A stretch of 14,648 nt of DNA from UBA1715 sp045599365 (GCA_045599365.1 JAZRVS010000177.1:1-14648); one strand, 5' to 3'; shown: positions 1 to 8,600, counted from the first letter of the stretch. Notes: generated by a model not told the origin, from the letters alone. Translations and numbers: made by a program.

Positions 1-2726
1 CGAGCGATTTCGGAAATAAATTTGGTCAACCACTTATCTGTGGTAGTGTATTGACATTCGAACACTTTGAAAACCAAAAGAAATATGGTTTCGATAAGGT
101 TATTATGATGGCTGGCGGTGTTGGTTACGCAAAGAAAAACGACAGCTTGAAAGATGTGCCTGAAGTTGGCGACAAAGTTGTTCTTCTTGGTGGCGACAAC
201 TATCGTATCGGTATGGGCGGTGGCGCTGTTTCGTCGGTTGCAACTGGTGAATACAACAACGCTATAGAATTGAACGCCGTTCAACGTAGTAATCCAGAAA
301 TGCAAAAACGTGCCTACAACGCAATCCGTGCTTTGGGTGAAATGGACGTGAATCCAGTTGTTTCTATCCACGACCATGGAGCTGGCGGTCACTTGAACTG
401 TCTTTCTGAATTGGTCGAAGAAACTGGTGGAACAATCCACATCAACGAATTGCCTATTGGTGATCCTACTCTTTCTGCAAAGGAAATCGTTGGTAACGAA
501 TCTCAGGAACGTATGGGCTTGGTAATGAAACAAGAAAATGTTGATTTACTTTCACAAATCGCAAGTCGTGAACGTGCTCCTATGTACGTAATTGGTGAAG
601 CTACTGGAACGAACCAATTCACAATCGTAAACGACAAGACTGGCGAAAAACCAATCGATTTGCAAATGACCGATATGATTGGTAATCCTCCAAAAACAAT
701 CATGAAAGATTCTACGATTGAAGAAACTTTCAAACCATTGAACGTAGAAAAAGACAGCATCCACGCTTATTTGAACCAAGTTCTTCAACTTGAATCTGTT
801 GCTTGTAAAGATTATTTAACCAACAAAGTTGACCGTTCGGTAACTGGTAAAATCGCTACACAACAATGTACTGGTGAATTACAATTGCCATTGAACGATT
901 GTGGTGTTGTTGCAATTGATTACCAAGGTGTTAAAGGTATTGCAACTTCAATCGGTCATGCACCAGCTGTTGGTTTGATTTCTCCTGAAAATGGTTCAAT
1001 TATGTCTATTGCAGAAGCATTGACAAATGTTGTACTTACTCCTATCGAAGGCGGTTTAAAAGGTATTTCATTGAGTGCAAACTGGATGTGGCCTTGTAAA
1101 AATGCTGGTGAAGATGCCCGTTTGTATCGTGCTGTTCAAGTAGCAAGCGATTTCGCCAAAGCATTACAAATCAACATTCCAACAGGAAAAGATTCATTGT
1201 CAATGACTCAGAAATACAAAGACGGAGACCAAGTTTATTCTCCTGGAACTGTGATTATTTCTACTGTTGGTGAAGTTCAAGATATTCGCAAAACTGTTAC
1301 TCCATACGTAAAACCAGACGAAGATGCAGTTTTAGTTTATGTTGATTTCGGTAAATCTGGTCAAAAACTTGGTGGTTCTGCATTGGCACAAGTTGTAAAC
1401 GGACTTGGTACAGAAACGCCTACTGTAACTGATTCTGCTTATTTTACAAAAGCATTCAATGCTGTTCAAAAACTCGTTGCCGAAGGTAAAGTTTTGGCAG
1501 GCCACGATGTTTCTGCTGGTGGTTTAATCACTTGTTTGTTGGAAATGAATTTTGCCAACACAAAAGGCGGAATGGCAGTTGATTTGACTCACTTCAACAA
1601 CGACAACGATATTGAAGTATTCTTCAACGAAAACCCTGCCCTTGTACTTCAAGTTGCACCAGAAACAGTTGCAGAATTGAAAGCTGCAGGAATTTCTTGT
1701 TTCGCATTTGGTGGATATTCAAGCAAAGACAATATCCTTTCGGTTTACACAGCAAATTCTGTAGAACACGGCATTTACGAATTCAATATCAGCGAGTTAC
1801 GTAAAACATGGTACAAAACATCATACTTACTTGACTGCGAACAAAGTGGTCCAGTAAAAGCAAAAGAACGTTTTGAAACATTCGACAAATCGCCATTGAA
1901 ATTTGTGTTTCCAGCTAATTTCTCTGGTCAAACCGCTCCTTACGGAATTGATTTGCACAGAAAGTCAAAAACAGGCATTCACGCAGCTATCATACGTGAA
2001 AAAGGTGTTAACGGCGACCGCGAAATGGCTTGGTGTATGCACGCTGCAGGATTCGATGTTAAGGATGTTCACATGACAGACTTAATCACTGGTCGTGAAG
2101 ATTTGTCTGACGTTAATTTGATTGTTTTCGTTGGTGGTTTCTCTAACTCCGACGTTCTTGGTTCTGCCAAAGGTTGGGCTGGTGCATTCTTGTACAACGA
2201 AAAAGCAAAACAATCTCTTGATAACTTCTTCGCTCGTAAAGACACCATGAGTTTGGGTGTTTGCAATGGTTGTCAGTTGATGATTGAATTAGGTTTGATT
2301 AACCAAAACCACGCTGAAAAACCTCACATGGAACACAACGATTCACACAAATTTGAATCAGGATTCATCAGTGTTTCCATCCAACAAAGCCCAAGCATCA
2401 TGCTTAAATCGTTGGAAAGCTCTTCGTTAGGTATTTGGATTGCACACGGTGAAGGTAAATTCAAATTCCCTTACGAAAAATCTAAATACAACATTGCATT
2501 GAAATACAACTACAGTACATATCCTGCAAATCCAAACGGTTCAGACTGGGACGTTGCTGGTATCACTTCCGACGACGGCCGCCACTTGGCTATGATGCCT
2601 CACTTGGAAAGAGCTTTGTATCCTTGGAACTGGGCTTACTACCCACAAGATCGCAAAAACGATGTTGTAACCCCTTGGATTGAAGCATTTGTCAATGCAA
2701 GAAAATGGATTGAAAACAACAAATAA
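1..2726 (+). CDS. purL: Phosphoribosylformylglycinamidine synthase (FGAM synthase), 5'-truncated by window edge
   Basis: PurL carries out the fourth step of de novo purine synthesis in the cytoplasm: FGAR + glutamine + ATP to FGAM. The frame is open from base 3 (SDFGNKFGQPLICGSVL...), so the gene starts outside the window; about 907 residues remain of a protein usually near 1,200-1,300. Visible parts are the second half of the synthetase core, with glycine-rich loops (DHGAGGHLN near the start, GHDVSAGGL later), and a C-terminal class I glutaminase domain. The glutaminase nucleophile is the first Cys of GVCNGCQ (codon 2262-2264), and the His/Glu partners are in MPHLERALYPWNW (His codon 2601-2603, Glu 2607-2609). 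Having both activities on one chain is the large single-chain PurL type, not the split PurL/PurQ/PurS type. The TTG at 51 is not a real start, because family-conserved sequence continues upstream. Codon use is biased to GGT, CGT and GCT, as in a well-expressed housekeeping gene. Confidence 0.97.
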   Translation, partial: SDFGNKFGQPLICGSVLTFEHFENQKKYGFDKVIMMAGGVGYAKKNDSLKDVPEVGDKVVLLGGDNYRIGMGGGAVSSVATGEYNNAIELNAVQRSNPEMQKRAYNAIRALGEMDVNPVVSIHDHGAGGHLNCLSELVEETGGTIHINELPIGDPTLSAKEIVGNESQERMGLVMKQENVDLLSQIASRERAPMYVIGEATGTNQFTIVNDKTGEKPIDLQMTDMIGNPPKTIMKDSTIEETFKPLNVEKDSIHAYLNQVLQLESVACKDYLTNKVDRSVTGKIATQQCTGELQLPLNDCGVVAIDYQGVKGIATSIGHAPAVGLISPENGSIMSIAEALTNVVLTPIEGGLKGISLSANWMWPCKNAGEDARLYRAVQVASDFAKALQINIPTGKDSLSMTQKYKDGDQVYSPGTVIISTVGEVQDIRKTVTPYVKPDEDAVLVYVDFGKSGQKLGGSALAQVVNGLGTETPTVTDSAYFTKAFNAVQKLVAEGKVLAGHDVSAGGLITCLLEMNFANTKGGMAVDLTHFNNDNDIEVFFNENPALVLQVAPETVAELKAAGISCFAFGGYSSKDNILSVYTANSVEHGIYEFNISELRKTWYKTSYLLDCEQSGPVKAKERFETFDKSPLKFVFPANFSGQTAPYGIDLHRKSKTGIHAAIIREKGVNGDREMAWCMHAAGFDVKDVHMTDLITGREDLSDVNLIVFVGGFSNSDVLGSAKGWAGAFLYNEKAKQSLDNFFARKDTMSLGVCNGCQLMIELGLINQNHAEKPHMEHNDSHKFESGFISVSIQQSPSIMLKSLESSSLGIWIAHGEGKFKFPYEKSKYNIALKYNYSTYPANPNGSDWDVAGITSDDGRHLAMMPHLERALYPWNWAYYPQDRKNDVVTPWIEAFVNARKWIENNK

Positions 2727-2755
2727 GATTAAAACATAGTTTTTTGACAATCAAG

Positions 2756-2790
2756 AAAAGGAAAACTTAGTCGTGAGTTTTCCTTTTTTT
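2756..2790 (+). terminator. Rho-independent terminator of purL
   Basis: A perfect 12-bp inverted repeat (AAAAGGAAAACT at 2756-2767, AGTTTTCCTTTT at 2776-2787) encloses an 8-nt loop and runs into an uninterrupted T tract (2784-2790). It lies 30 nt after the purL stop and before the promoter of the next gene, so purL and the ABC exporter are probably separate transcription units. Confidence 0.9.
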
Positions 2791-2812
2791 GTCTATTACA
2801 CGGCATTGTTTT

Positions 2813-2841
2813 TTGAAAAACGTCAAAATCAACTATCTTTG
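2813..2841 (+). promoter_or_regulatory. Bacteroidetes-type promoter of the ABC exporter
   Basis: The -7 box TATCTTTG (2834-2841) matches the Bacteroidetes consensus TAnnTTTG. A TTG (2813-2815) lies 18 nt upstream in the place of the -33 element. Transcription would begin about 2846, only some nine bases before the ATG at 2855. The promoter therefore lies inside the upstream extension of the open frame and rules out the TTG start at 2789. Confidence 0.7.
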
Positions 2842-2854
2842 TAAAAATTTATCT

Positions 2855-4675
2855 ATGAGCGACTTTAAAAAACTTTGGAAATATCTTTCTCAATATAAAA
2901 AGAACCTCGTATTAGTGTTCTTCTTTAACTTATTTGGTGCAATTTTTTCATTTGGAATGATTGCAGCTATTATCCCTTTTTTGAATGTATTGTTCGATAA
3001 CACACAGCAAGTACACGAATTGCCTGAAACATTCTCAATGAGCAAAGACGTACTTATGCAATATTGCAACTACTACTTAACCCTCGTTATAGAACAATGG
3101 AGCAAATCTACAGCATTGATTTTCATTTGTTTATTCTTAATTGCAGTAACATTTTTGAAAGACATTTTTGAATATTTAGGCAAATATTTCAATATTCCAA
3201 TCGTAAATGGTGTCCCCCGCGATATTTACAACATTGCATATAAAAAAATATTAAGTCTTCCTGTATTCTTTTTTACAAACGAACGAAAAGGTGATATTAT
3301 GTCAAGGATGTCCTCTGATATTACCGTTGTTCGAAATAGTATGAACTCATTCATTGACTTGATTAAGAATCCGTTATACATCGTTGTTTATTTAGTTGGT
3401 ATCATCATAATCAGTTACAAAATGACTCTCATTGTTCTTGTTTTATTACCATTTATGGGAGTTGTAACAGGACGAATTGGAAAGAGTTTAAAAAAGGCGA
3501 CAAATCGTACACAAGAATTACAAGGTGATATTTTAGTTTACCTTGACGAAACACTTTCTGGTTTGAAAGTTGTAAAAATTTTTAATGGAGCAAAACACAT
3601 GCAAGGCAAATTTGAAGAACGTAGCCAAGCACATTATAGAGAAATGAATAGAGCAAATCGAAAAAGTAGTCTTGCTCACCCATTGACAGATTTTCTCATT
3701 GTAATGATTCTTTCTGTTGCAATTTATATTGGTGGTTGTATGGTTTTAGCCAACGATGGCGGTCTTTCTGCAGAAGCATTTATTGCCTTCGTTTTAGCAT
3801 TTACTCAAATTGCAAGTCCAGCAAAGTCTTTTACTTCAGCATTTTACGTTATAAAACAAGGAGCTGCTGGTATTGATAGAATTGAAAAAATTATAAATGC
3901 AGAAGCAAAAATTCACGAAATAGATAATGCAAAAGAAATAAAAACATTCTCTCATTCTATTGATTTCAAAGATGTTACATTCGGTTATACGCAAGATCGA
4001 CAAATCTTGAATAACATATCGCTTTCTATACCCAAAGGTTCGTCTGTCGCACTTGTAGGACAATCTGGTTCAGGAAAAACAACAATTGCGAATTTGATAC
4101 CTCGATTCTACGAACCACAAATAGGAGAAATTTGTATAGACGGAACACCAATCAAAAATTACAAACTTGCTGATTTACGTGGACTTATTGGAATTGTAAC
4201 ACAAGAATCTCTTCTTTTTAATGATTCTGTATTTAATAACATATCATTTGGAATAGAAAACCCAGATAAAGAGAAAGTTATAGAAGCGGCAAAACTTGCC
4301 AACGCTCATGATTTTATAATGCAAATGGAAAATGGTTATGACACAAATATTGGTGATCAAGGTGGAAAACTTTCTGGAGGGCAACGCCAACGATTGTGCA
4401 TTGCACGAGCAATTATGAAAAATCCTCAAATACTTATTCTTGACGAAGCTACATCTGCACTTGATACAGAATCAGAACGATTAGTTCAAGATGCTCTTTC
4501 TAACCTTATGAAAGACAGGACATCATTAGTAATTGCACACAGACTTTCAACTATAAAGAATTCGGACAATATTGTTGTTCTCAACGAAGGCCGAATTGTT
4601 GAATCTGGCAAACACGATGAACTAATTGCTAAAAATGGTGCTTACAAACGTCTGCACGATTTACAATTGATTTAG
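2855..4675 (+). CDS. ABC exporter half-transporter (MsbA/multidrug-like permease-ATPase)
   Basis: A 606-residue half-transporter of the inner membrane, expected to work as a homodimer. An N-terminal type I exporter membrane domain has hydrophobic stretches at roughly residues 18-47, 84-106, 168-205 (two spans) and 274-320 (two spans). The C-terminal nucleotide-binding domain has Walker A GQSGSGKTT (402-410), signature LSGGQ (506-510), Walker B ILILDE (526-531) and H-loop AHRLS (His562). Fused permease-ATPases of this form export lipid A core (MsbA), drugs or peptides. In Bacteroidetes one such protein is usually annotated MsbA-like, but the substrate cannot be read from the sequence and no lipid A or drug gene is adjacent. 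I chose the ATG at 2855 over the TTG at 2789 because a promoter box lies between them and MSDFKKLWKYL is a typical N-terminus. The 3' end overlaps thiD, which is convergent, by 15 bp. No terminator is visible between them. Confidence 0.9.
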   Translation: MSDFKKLWKYLSQYKKNLVLVFFFNLFGAIFSFGMIAAIIPFLNVLFDNTQQVHELPETFSMSKDVLMQYCNYYLTLVIEQWSKSTALIFICLFLIAVTFLKDIFEYLGKYFNIPIVNGVPRDIYNIAYKKILSLPVFFFTNERKGDIMSRMSSDITVVRNSMNSFIDLIKNPLYIVVYLVGIIIISYKMTLIVLVLLPFMGVVTGRIGKSLKKATNRTQELQGDILVYLDETLSGLKVVKIFNGAKHMQGKFEERSQAHYREMNRANRKSSLAHPLTDFLIVMILSVAIYIGGCMVLANDGGLSAEAFIAFVLAFTQIASPAKSFTSAFYVIKQGAAGIDRIEKIINAEAKIHEIDNAKEIKTFSHSIDFKDVTFGYTQDRQILNNISLSIPKGSSVALVGQSGSGKTTIANLIPRFYEPQIGEICIDGTPIKNYKLADLRGLIGIVTQESLLFNDSVFNNISFGIENPDKEKVIEAAKLANAHDFIMQMENGYDTNIGDQGGKLSGGQRQRLCIARAIMKNPQILILDEATSALDTESERLVQDALSNLMKDRTSLVIAHRLSTIKNSDNIVVLNEGRIVESGKHDELIAKNGAYKRLHDLQLI

Positions 4676-5473
4676 CATAAAGAAATGATTTACTGGTCCA
4701 TGTCCGTGACCTATTTCATAATCTGCACCTGCAACCAGAGCATTATAGAGATATTCCTTGGCTGCACGTGCTGCATCATCAAGAGAATAACCCTGAGCAA
4801 TATACGATGCAAATGCAGACGAAAACGTACACCCTGTTCCATGTGTATTTTTCGTATATAATCGCTGAGATTTTAGTTCCATAAAACTATCTGCTTCTGC
4901 ATTATAGAATATATCAATCAATGTATCATCTGTCAAATGCCCCGCTTTCATCAACACTGAAACAGAACCATTACAAGATAATTTTTTAGCGATTCGGGAC
5001 AAATCCTGCTGCGAATATATCTTTTCATCTGCAAGAATCTCCGCTTCGGGAATATTCGGAGTAATTACTCGCGCGCAAGGAACAAGTATATTTTTAAGCG
5101 TTTCAACGGCAGATTCCTCTATTAGTCTGTGTCCCGATGTTGAAACCATAACAGTATCCAACACGACATTTTTCACTTGAAAAAAATCTAATTGTTCACG
5201 AACCGCACGAACAACATCAGCAGAATGCAACATACCTATTTTTACGGCATCGGCGCCAATATCACCGAGAACAGCTTGAATCTGAGCCGAAAGTATCGGT
5301 ACATCAACAGGAAAAACCTCCTGAACGCCAAGCGTATTTTGTACTGTAACAGCCGTAATTGCACTTGCGGCATACGAGCCCGTTGCCGAAATCGCCTTGA
5401 TATCAGCCTGAATACCTGCACCGCCACCTGAATCGCTACCCGCAATTGTCAAAACACAAGGATACTTTTTCAT
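4661..5473 (-). CDS. thiD: Hydroxymethylpyrimidine/phosphomethylpyrimidine kinase
   Basis: ThiD phosphorylates HMP to HMP-P and then HMP-PP, the pyrimidine donor for ThiE. At 270 residues it has the usual length of this ribokinase-fold family. Near the N-terminus is the HMP-binding segment GSDSGGGAGIQAD (12-24), followed by ITAVTVQNTLGV. DTVMVSTSGHRLI lies mid-protein, and the anion-hole/catalytic motif HGTGCTFSSA is late, with the conserved Cys at 215. The ATG lies one base downstream of the thiL stop codon, so translation is probably coupled. It is the last gene of the riboswitch-led operon, and its stop codon lies within the convergent ABC exporter gene. ThiD proteins that also accept salvaged HMP fit with TenA two genes upstream. 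Confidence 0.95.
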   Translation of the reverse strand: MKKYPCVLTIAGSDSGGGAGIQADIKAISATGSYAASAITAVTVQNTLGVQEVFPVDVPILSAQIQAVLGDIGADAVKIGMLHSADVVRAVREQLDFFQVKNVVLDTVMVSTSGHRLIEESAVETLKNILVPCARVITPNIPEAEILADEKIYSQQDLSRIAKKLSCNGSVSVLMKAGHLTDDTLIDIFYNAEADSFMELKSQRLYTKNTHGTGCTFSSAFASYIAQGYSLDDAARAAKEYLYNALVAGADYEIGHGHGPVNHFFMLNQL

Positions 5474-5474
5474 A

Positions 5475-6428
5475 TTAAAAATGTCTATAACCTATAAAAT
5501 CTTCTTCACTACCAATCCATTTGAGCGAATCACCCTCCACTATCCTACCAATCACAGAATAATTGATATTCAACTGATTACAATATTGTTCGTCTATCGT
5601 AAAAAGTAATTCATAATCTTCTCCACCACTTGTTGCCAATTCATATGCGTTCCACCCAAATTGTTCACACACACGATTCATTTCGACAGAAATTGGAATT
5701 TTATTCACATCTATTTCAGCGCCAACATGAGAGGCTTGTAAAATATGTCGCAAATCGGAACCTATTCCATCAGAAATGTCCATCATTGCATGAACTCCAG
5801 CAGAATTTCGCAACGCAATTCCTTCTGTTACACGAGGAATTGGACGATAATGTCTATCAATAAGATGCAAAACAGCCTCGTTTCTTTCTACCGAATCTAA
5901 AATTGCTTTTAATCCAGCACCAGAATCGCCAAGATTTCCAGTAACGCATACTAAATCACCAATTTTTGCATCAGAACGTTTTTTTGCAGTATTTGACGGA
6001 CACTTACCCAGAACAGTTACATTTATGCATAATTTTTCGTCCGATGAAGTTGTGTCGCCTCCCAAAAGAGGTACAGAATACCAATCAGAAATTTCCTTGT
6101 AACCAAGCATAAATTGTTCAACCCAATCAACAGAAAGATGCTTTGGTAACGCAACACTCAAAAAAGTGCCGACCAACTCCCCTCCCATTGCCGCTATATC
6201 ACTCAAATTAACAGCGACGGATTTCCAACCAAGCAGCTTTGGAGAAATATCAGACAACAAAAAGTGAGATCCTTCAACCAACATATCAGTAGATACAAGT
6301 GTATCATAACCAGTTTGTTGTGGAATTATCGAACAATCATCGCCAATACCTGTAACATTTTGAGGAACGACAAATTGAGACTTAATTTTATCTATCAAAC
6401 CAAATTCACCAAGCGACCTTAAATCCAT
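5475..6428 (-). CDS. thiL: Thiamine-monophosphate kinase
   Basis: ThiL makes the cofactor TPP from thiamine monophosphate and ATP, the last step of the pathway. The 317-residue protein is full length for this PurM-like ATPase family. Visible hallmarks are GEFGLIDKI (7-15), GIGDD (27-31), STDMLVEGSHF (46-56), NLSDIAAMGG (74-83), LLGGDTTSS, VTGNLGDSGAGL, MMDISDGIGSDL and GGEDYELLFT. The Asp-rich motifs coordinate Mg and nucleotide in the family. The ATG overlaps the 3' end of tenA by 10 bp, and the stop is 1 nt before thiD; both point to one polycistronic, coupled message. Confidence 0.95.
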   Translation of the reverse strand: MDLRSLGEFGLIDKIKSQFVVPQNVTGIGDDCSIIPQQTGYDTLVSTDMLVEGSHFLLSDISPKLLGWKSVAVNLSDIAAMGGELVGTFLSVALPKHLSVDWVEQFMLGYKEISDWYSVPLLGGDTTSSDEKLCINVTVLGKCPSNTAKKRSDAKIGDLVCVTGNLGDSGAGLKAILDSVERNEAVLHLIDRHYRPIPRVTEGIALRNSAGVHAMMDISDGIGSDLRHILQASHVGAEIDVNKIPISVEMNRVCEQFGWNAYELATSGGEDYELLFTIDEQYCNQLNINYSVIGRIVEGDSLKWIGSEEDFIGYRHF

Positions 6429-7102
6429 TTTTTCAAATCATTAACATACACATACGACTTTTCATCCCCATAATAACCATAATCCCAAAAAGCGTACTCA
6501 AACAACGTGGCTTCAAGAAAAACCTTTGACATAACATTTCTCGTTGATTCGTCAATAGTTTCTGCCCAGTCATCAATAAGTGTTAAAAGAGAATTTACCC
6601 CTGCTGTAAAATTCTCATTTCCATACTCCAAAATCCACTCTTTGTAAGGATTATCATCAATTTTTGCAATCTGCAAAATATGCTTACCAACTTCATTATA
6701 CACCCATGCACAAGGCAGTAACGCTGCAAGAGAAATCTCCTTTGACTTGGATTGTATTGCCATTTGTGTATGATTATTATACATCGTCGTAACAATAGAA
6801 GATTTTACCTTCACATCAGCGCCAAAACGAGAAATCAAAAGGCTATGCATAACCTTTTCGCTATCAATACCAGATTGTGCAAAAGCAAGAAAAAACTTTT
6901 TTTGTTCAGGATTGTCAATCATCTCTGCGAATTCAAACATCTGACGACCGTAATTGCCGATATAAACTTCATCTTGAGCAAGATAACGATTAAACCTATC
7001 CACGCTTAATGTTCCACTTGCAAGTTCTTTAATAAAAACATGCTGTATTATTGCATTATAAATTTTTGCAGATTTTTTCCATATTTCTTGCGTCCAACTC
7101 AT
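6419..7102 (-). CDS. tenA: TenA-family aminopyrimidine aminohydrolase / thiaminase II
   Basis: TenA enzymes hydrolyse amino-pyrimidine breakdown products of thiamine to HMP, and some cleave thiamine itself, so they feed HMP back to ThiD. The 227-residue helical protein keeps residues expected for the active site: Asp44 and Tyr47 in LAQDEVYIGNYGR, Cys131 and Tyr135 in CAWVYNEVG, Tyr160, and Glu202 in LFEYAFWD. The Cys and Glu match the nucleophile and acid/base of characterised TenA proteins (TenA_C type) after a shift of a few residues. It sits 10 nt after thiE and overlaps thiL by 10 bp inside the thiamine operon. That supports a salvage role rather than the transcriptional role the old name suggests. 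Confidence 0.92.
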   Translation of the reverse strand: MSWTQEIWKKSAKIYNAIIQHVFIKELASGTLSVDRFNRYLAQDEVYIGNYGRQMFEFAEMIDNPEQKKFFLAFAQSGIDSEKVMHSLLISRFGADVKVKSSIVTTMYNNHTQMAIQSKSKEISLAALLPCAWVYNEVGKHILQIAKIDDNPYKEWILEYGNENFTAGVNSLLTLIDDWAETIDESTRNVMSKVFLEATLFEYAFWDYGYYGDEKSYVYVNDLKKWI

Positions 7103-7112
7103 CGTTCTCCAT

Positions 7113-7739
7113 CTAGTTTTTCCACAATTCCGTTAATTGTTTTGCCGCCAATGTCGGATTTTTTGCAGATATGATTTCACTCACAACCGCCAATCCGTCA
7201 GCGCCATGATGAATAACTTCCTGTGCATTATTCAAGTGAATACCTCCAATAGCAACAATAGGATGTTTTGATAAATTTGACGCTGTTTGTAACCCATCCA
7301 AGCCAAAAGGTTGGGCAATATCAGTTTTTGTTGCTGTGGAAAAAACTGGTGACACGCCAATATAATCAACATCCAACTCATTCGCAGCAAACACTTGCTC
7401 CATATTTTCCACTGAAAGTCCTATAATCTTTTCGTGACCAAGTAATTGTCGTGCAATAGCATACGGCATATCAGACTGACCAATATGAACGCCGTCGGCA
7501 TTAACTGCGAGAGCCACATCTACTCTGTCGTTAATTATTAACGGTACACGATATGGTTGCAACAACAGTTTTAACTCTTGAGCAAGTTTCACAAACAAAC
7601 CCGTATCGCAATTTTTTTCACGAAGTTGTACCATTGTTACTCCGCCTATCACTGCGTCACGAACCACATCGACAAGATTTCTGCCACGACACAAATCTCT
7701 ATCGGTAACTAAATATACTTGTAAATCAGACTTATTCAT
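7113..7739 (-). CDS. thiE: Thiamine-phosphate synthase
   Basis: ThiE joins HMP-PP and the thiazole phosphate to give thiamine monophosphate. The 208-residue TIM-barrel protein shows YLVTDRDL at the N-terminus, VQLREK (37-42), LIINDRVDVAL (67-77), DGVHIGQSD (82-90), the diphosphate-closing loop SPVFSTATK (130-138), VAIGGI (162-167) and phosphate-binding LAVVSEI (183-189). The loop reads PVFST rather than the common PVFPT, a minor variation. The ATG overlaps the end of thiM by 8 bp, and 10 nt separate it from tenA. It takes the thiazole phosphate made by ThiM and the HMP-PP made by ThiD in the same operon. Confidence 0.96.
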   Translation of the reverse strand: MNKSDLQVYLVTDRDLCRGRNLVDVVRDAVIGGVTMVQLREKNCDTGLFVKLAQELKLLLQPYRVPLIINDRVDVALAVNADGVHIGQSDMPYAIARQLLGHEKIIGLSVENMEQVFAANELDVDYIGVSPVFSTATKTDIAQPFGLDGLQTASNLSKHPIVAIGGIHLNNAQEVIHHGADGLAVVSEIISAKNPTLAAKQLTELWKN

Positions 7740-8529
7740 AACGCACTAATTTTGAATACGTTTCGGCAGAAAACGAGGATAATTCATCCAAAAAATTCAC
7801 ACGCAAGCTTCCTGTCCCATTTGATTTTTTCATTGCCAATTCTCCAGCAACTCCCATAAGAGCCATAGCATTCAGAGCGGCAGTAATTGCATCGTCATCA
7901 ACCGCCACAAATGCAGCCGTAATTGCTGATGCACTACAGCCCATAGCCGTAACTTTTGACATCAGCCAATGTCCATTTTTTATCATTGCAACTTGTTCTC
8001 CTGCAATAACATAGTCAGTTTCTCCACTAATAGAAATGACAGAACCAGTTTTTTGAGAAAATTGTTGAGCAACAGCAACAACATTGTGACTATCCTCAAG
8101 AGAATCAACACCATGCGATGAAACTTTTTGTTGCGATATTGTCGCTATTTCAGATGCATTTCCTCGGATAACTATTGGCTTTTCTATAGACATCAAATCT
8201 TCGCATATTTTTCTACGGATTCCGCTCACCCCTATACCAACAGGATCTAAAATCCATGGTTTTCCATACTTTTTTGCCGATGCAACAGCAATCCTCATTG
8301 CCTCAATTTGTTGACTATCAATACAACCAATATTTACGACCAAAGCATTCGCATTTTGTACGATTTCACCCATTTCTTCTGGACAAAACGACATTAGAGG
8401 CGAAGCACCAATAGCCAACAACGTATTGGCACTAAAATCCATTGCCACATAATTCGTAATATTATGAATGAGAGGAGATTTCGTCCGTATCAAATGACAA
8501 TCACGGACAAATTTTTCTTTATTGAACAT
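7732..8529 (-). CDS. thiM: Hydroxyethylthiazole kinase
   Basis: ThiM phosphorylates the salvaged thiazole alcohol (THZ) for use by ThiE. The 265-residue protein has the family's PLIHNITNYVAMDFSANTLLAIGASPLMS near the N-terminus (from residue 19), then WILDPVGIGVS, VIRGNASEI and a late VTAMGCSASAITAAF with the conserved Cys before the anion hole. The open frame extends eight codons further to an ATG at 8553, but those codons (MCNYSVGN) are the 3' part of the TPP aptamer upstream. Conserved ThiM sequence also begins only after the second Met, so I place the start at 8527-8529. It is the first gene of thiM-thiE-tenA-thiL-thiD and overlaps thiE by 8 bp. Its AUG abuts, or is part of, the riboswitch closing helix. 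Confidence 0.95.
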   Translation of the reverse strand: MFNKEKFVRDCHLIRTKSPLIHNITNYVAMDFSANTLLAIGASPLMSFCPEEMGEIVQNANALVVNIGCIDSQQIEAMRIAVASAKKYGKPWILDPVGIGVSGIRRKICEDLMSIEKPIVIRGNASEIATISQQKVSSHGVDSLEDSHNVVAVAQQFSQKTGSVISISGETDYVIAGEQVAMIKNGHWLMSKVTAMGCSASAITAAFVAVDDDAITAALNAMALMGVAGELAMKKSNGTGSLRVNFLDELSSFSAETYSKLVRYE

Positions 8530-8600
8530 ATTTCCTACGCTGTAATTACACATTTCAGGTTCAAGGGTATAATCTCAGCCTTTCAGCACCCCTATATTTC
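8528..8600 (-). promoter_or_regulatory. TPP riboswitch (THI element) leading the thi operon
   Basis: Read on the minus strand, this holds the THI-box landmarks in order: GGGGTGC (8592-8586), GGCTGAGATTATACCC, TTGAACCTGA and GCGTAGGAAA (ending 8531). GGGGT can pair with TACCC (P2), CCT with AGG (P4), and TGT with ACA around GTAATT (short P5). The P3 arm is minimal (GC-UGAAA-GGC). The 5' strand GAAATAT (8600-8594) can pair with ATATGTTC, which contains the thiM AUG with one bulged G, to form P1. TPP binding stabilises P1 in this family, so it would hide the start codon directly. No separate anti-terminator or terminator is visible between aptamer and gene. Confidence 0.93.

Noticed and set aside
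4698..4714. GGTC...GACC hairpin as terminator between the exporter and thiD
   Set aside because: It lies in the conserved C-terminal GHGHGPVNHF coding segment of thiD, has a 4-bp stem, and has no T tract.
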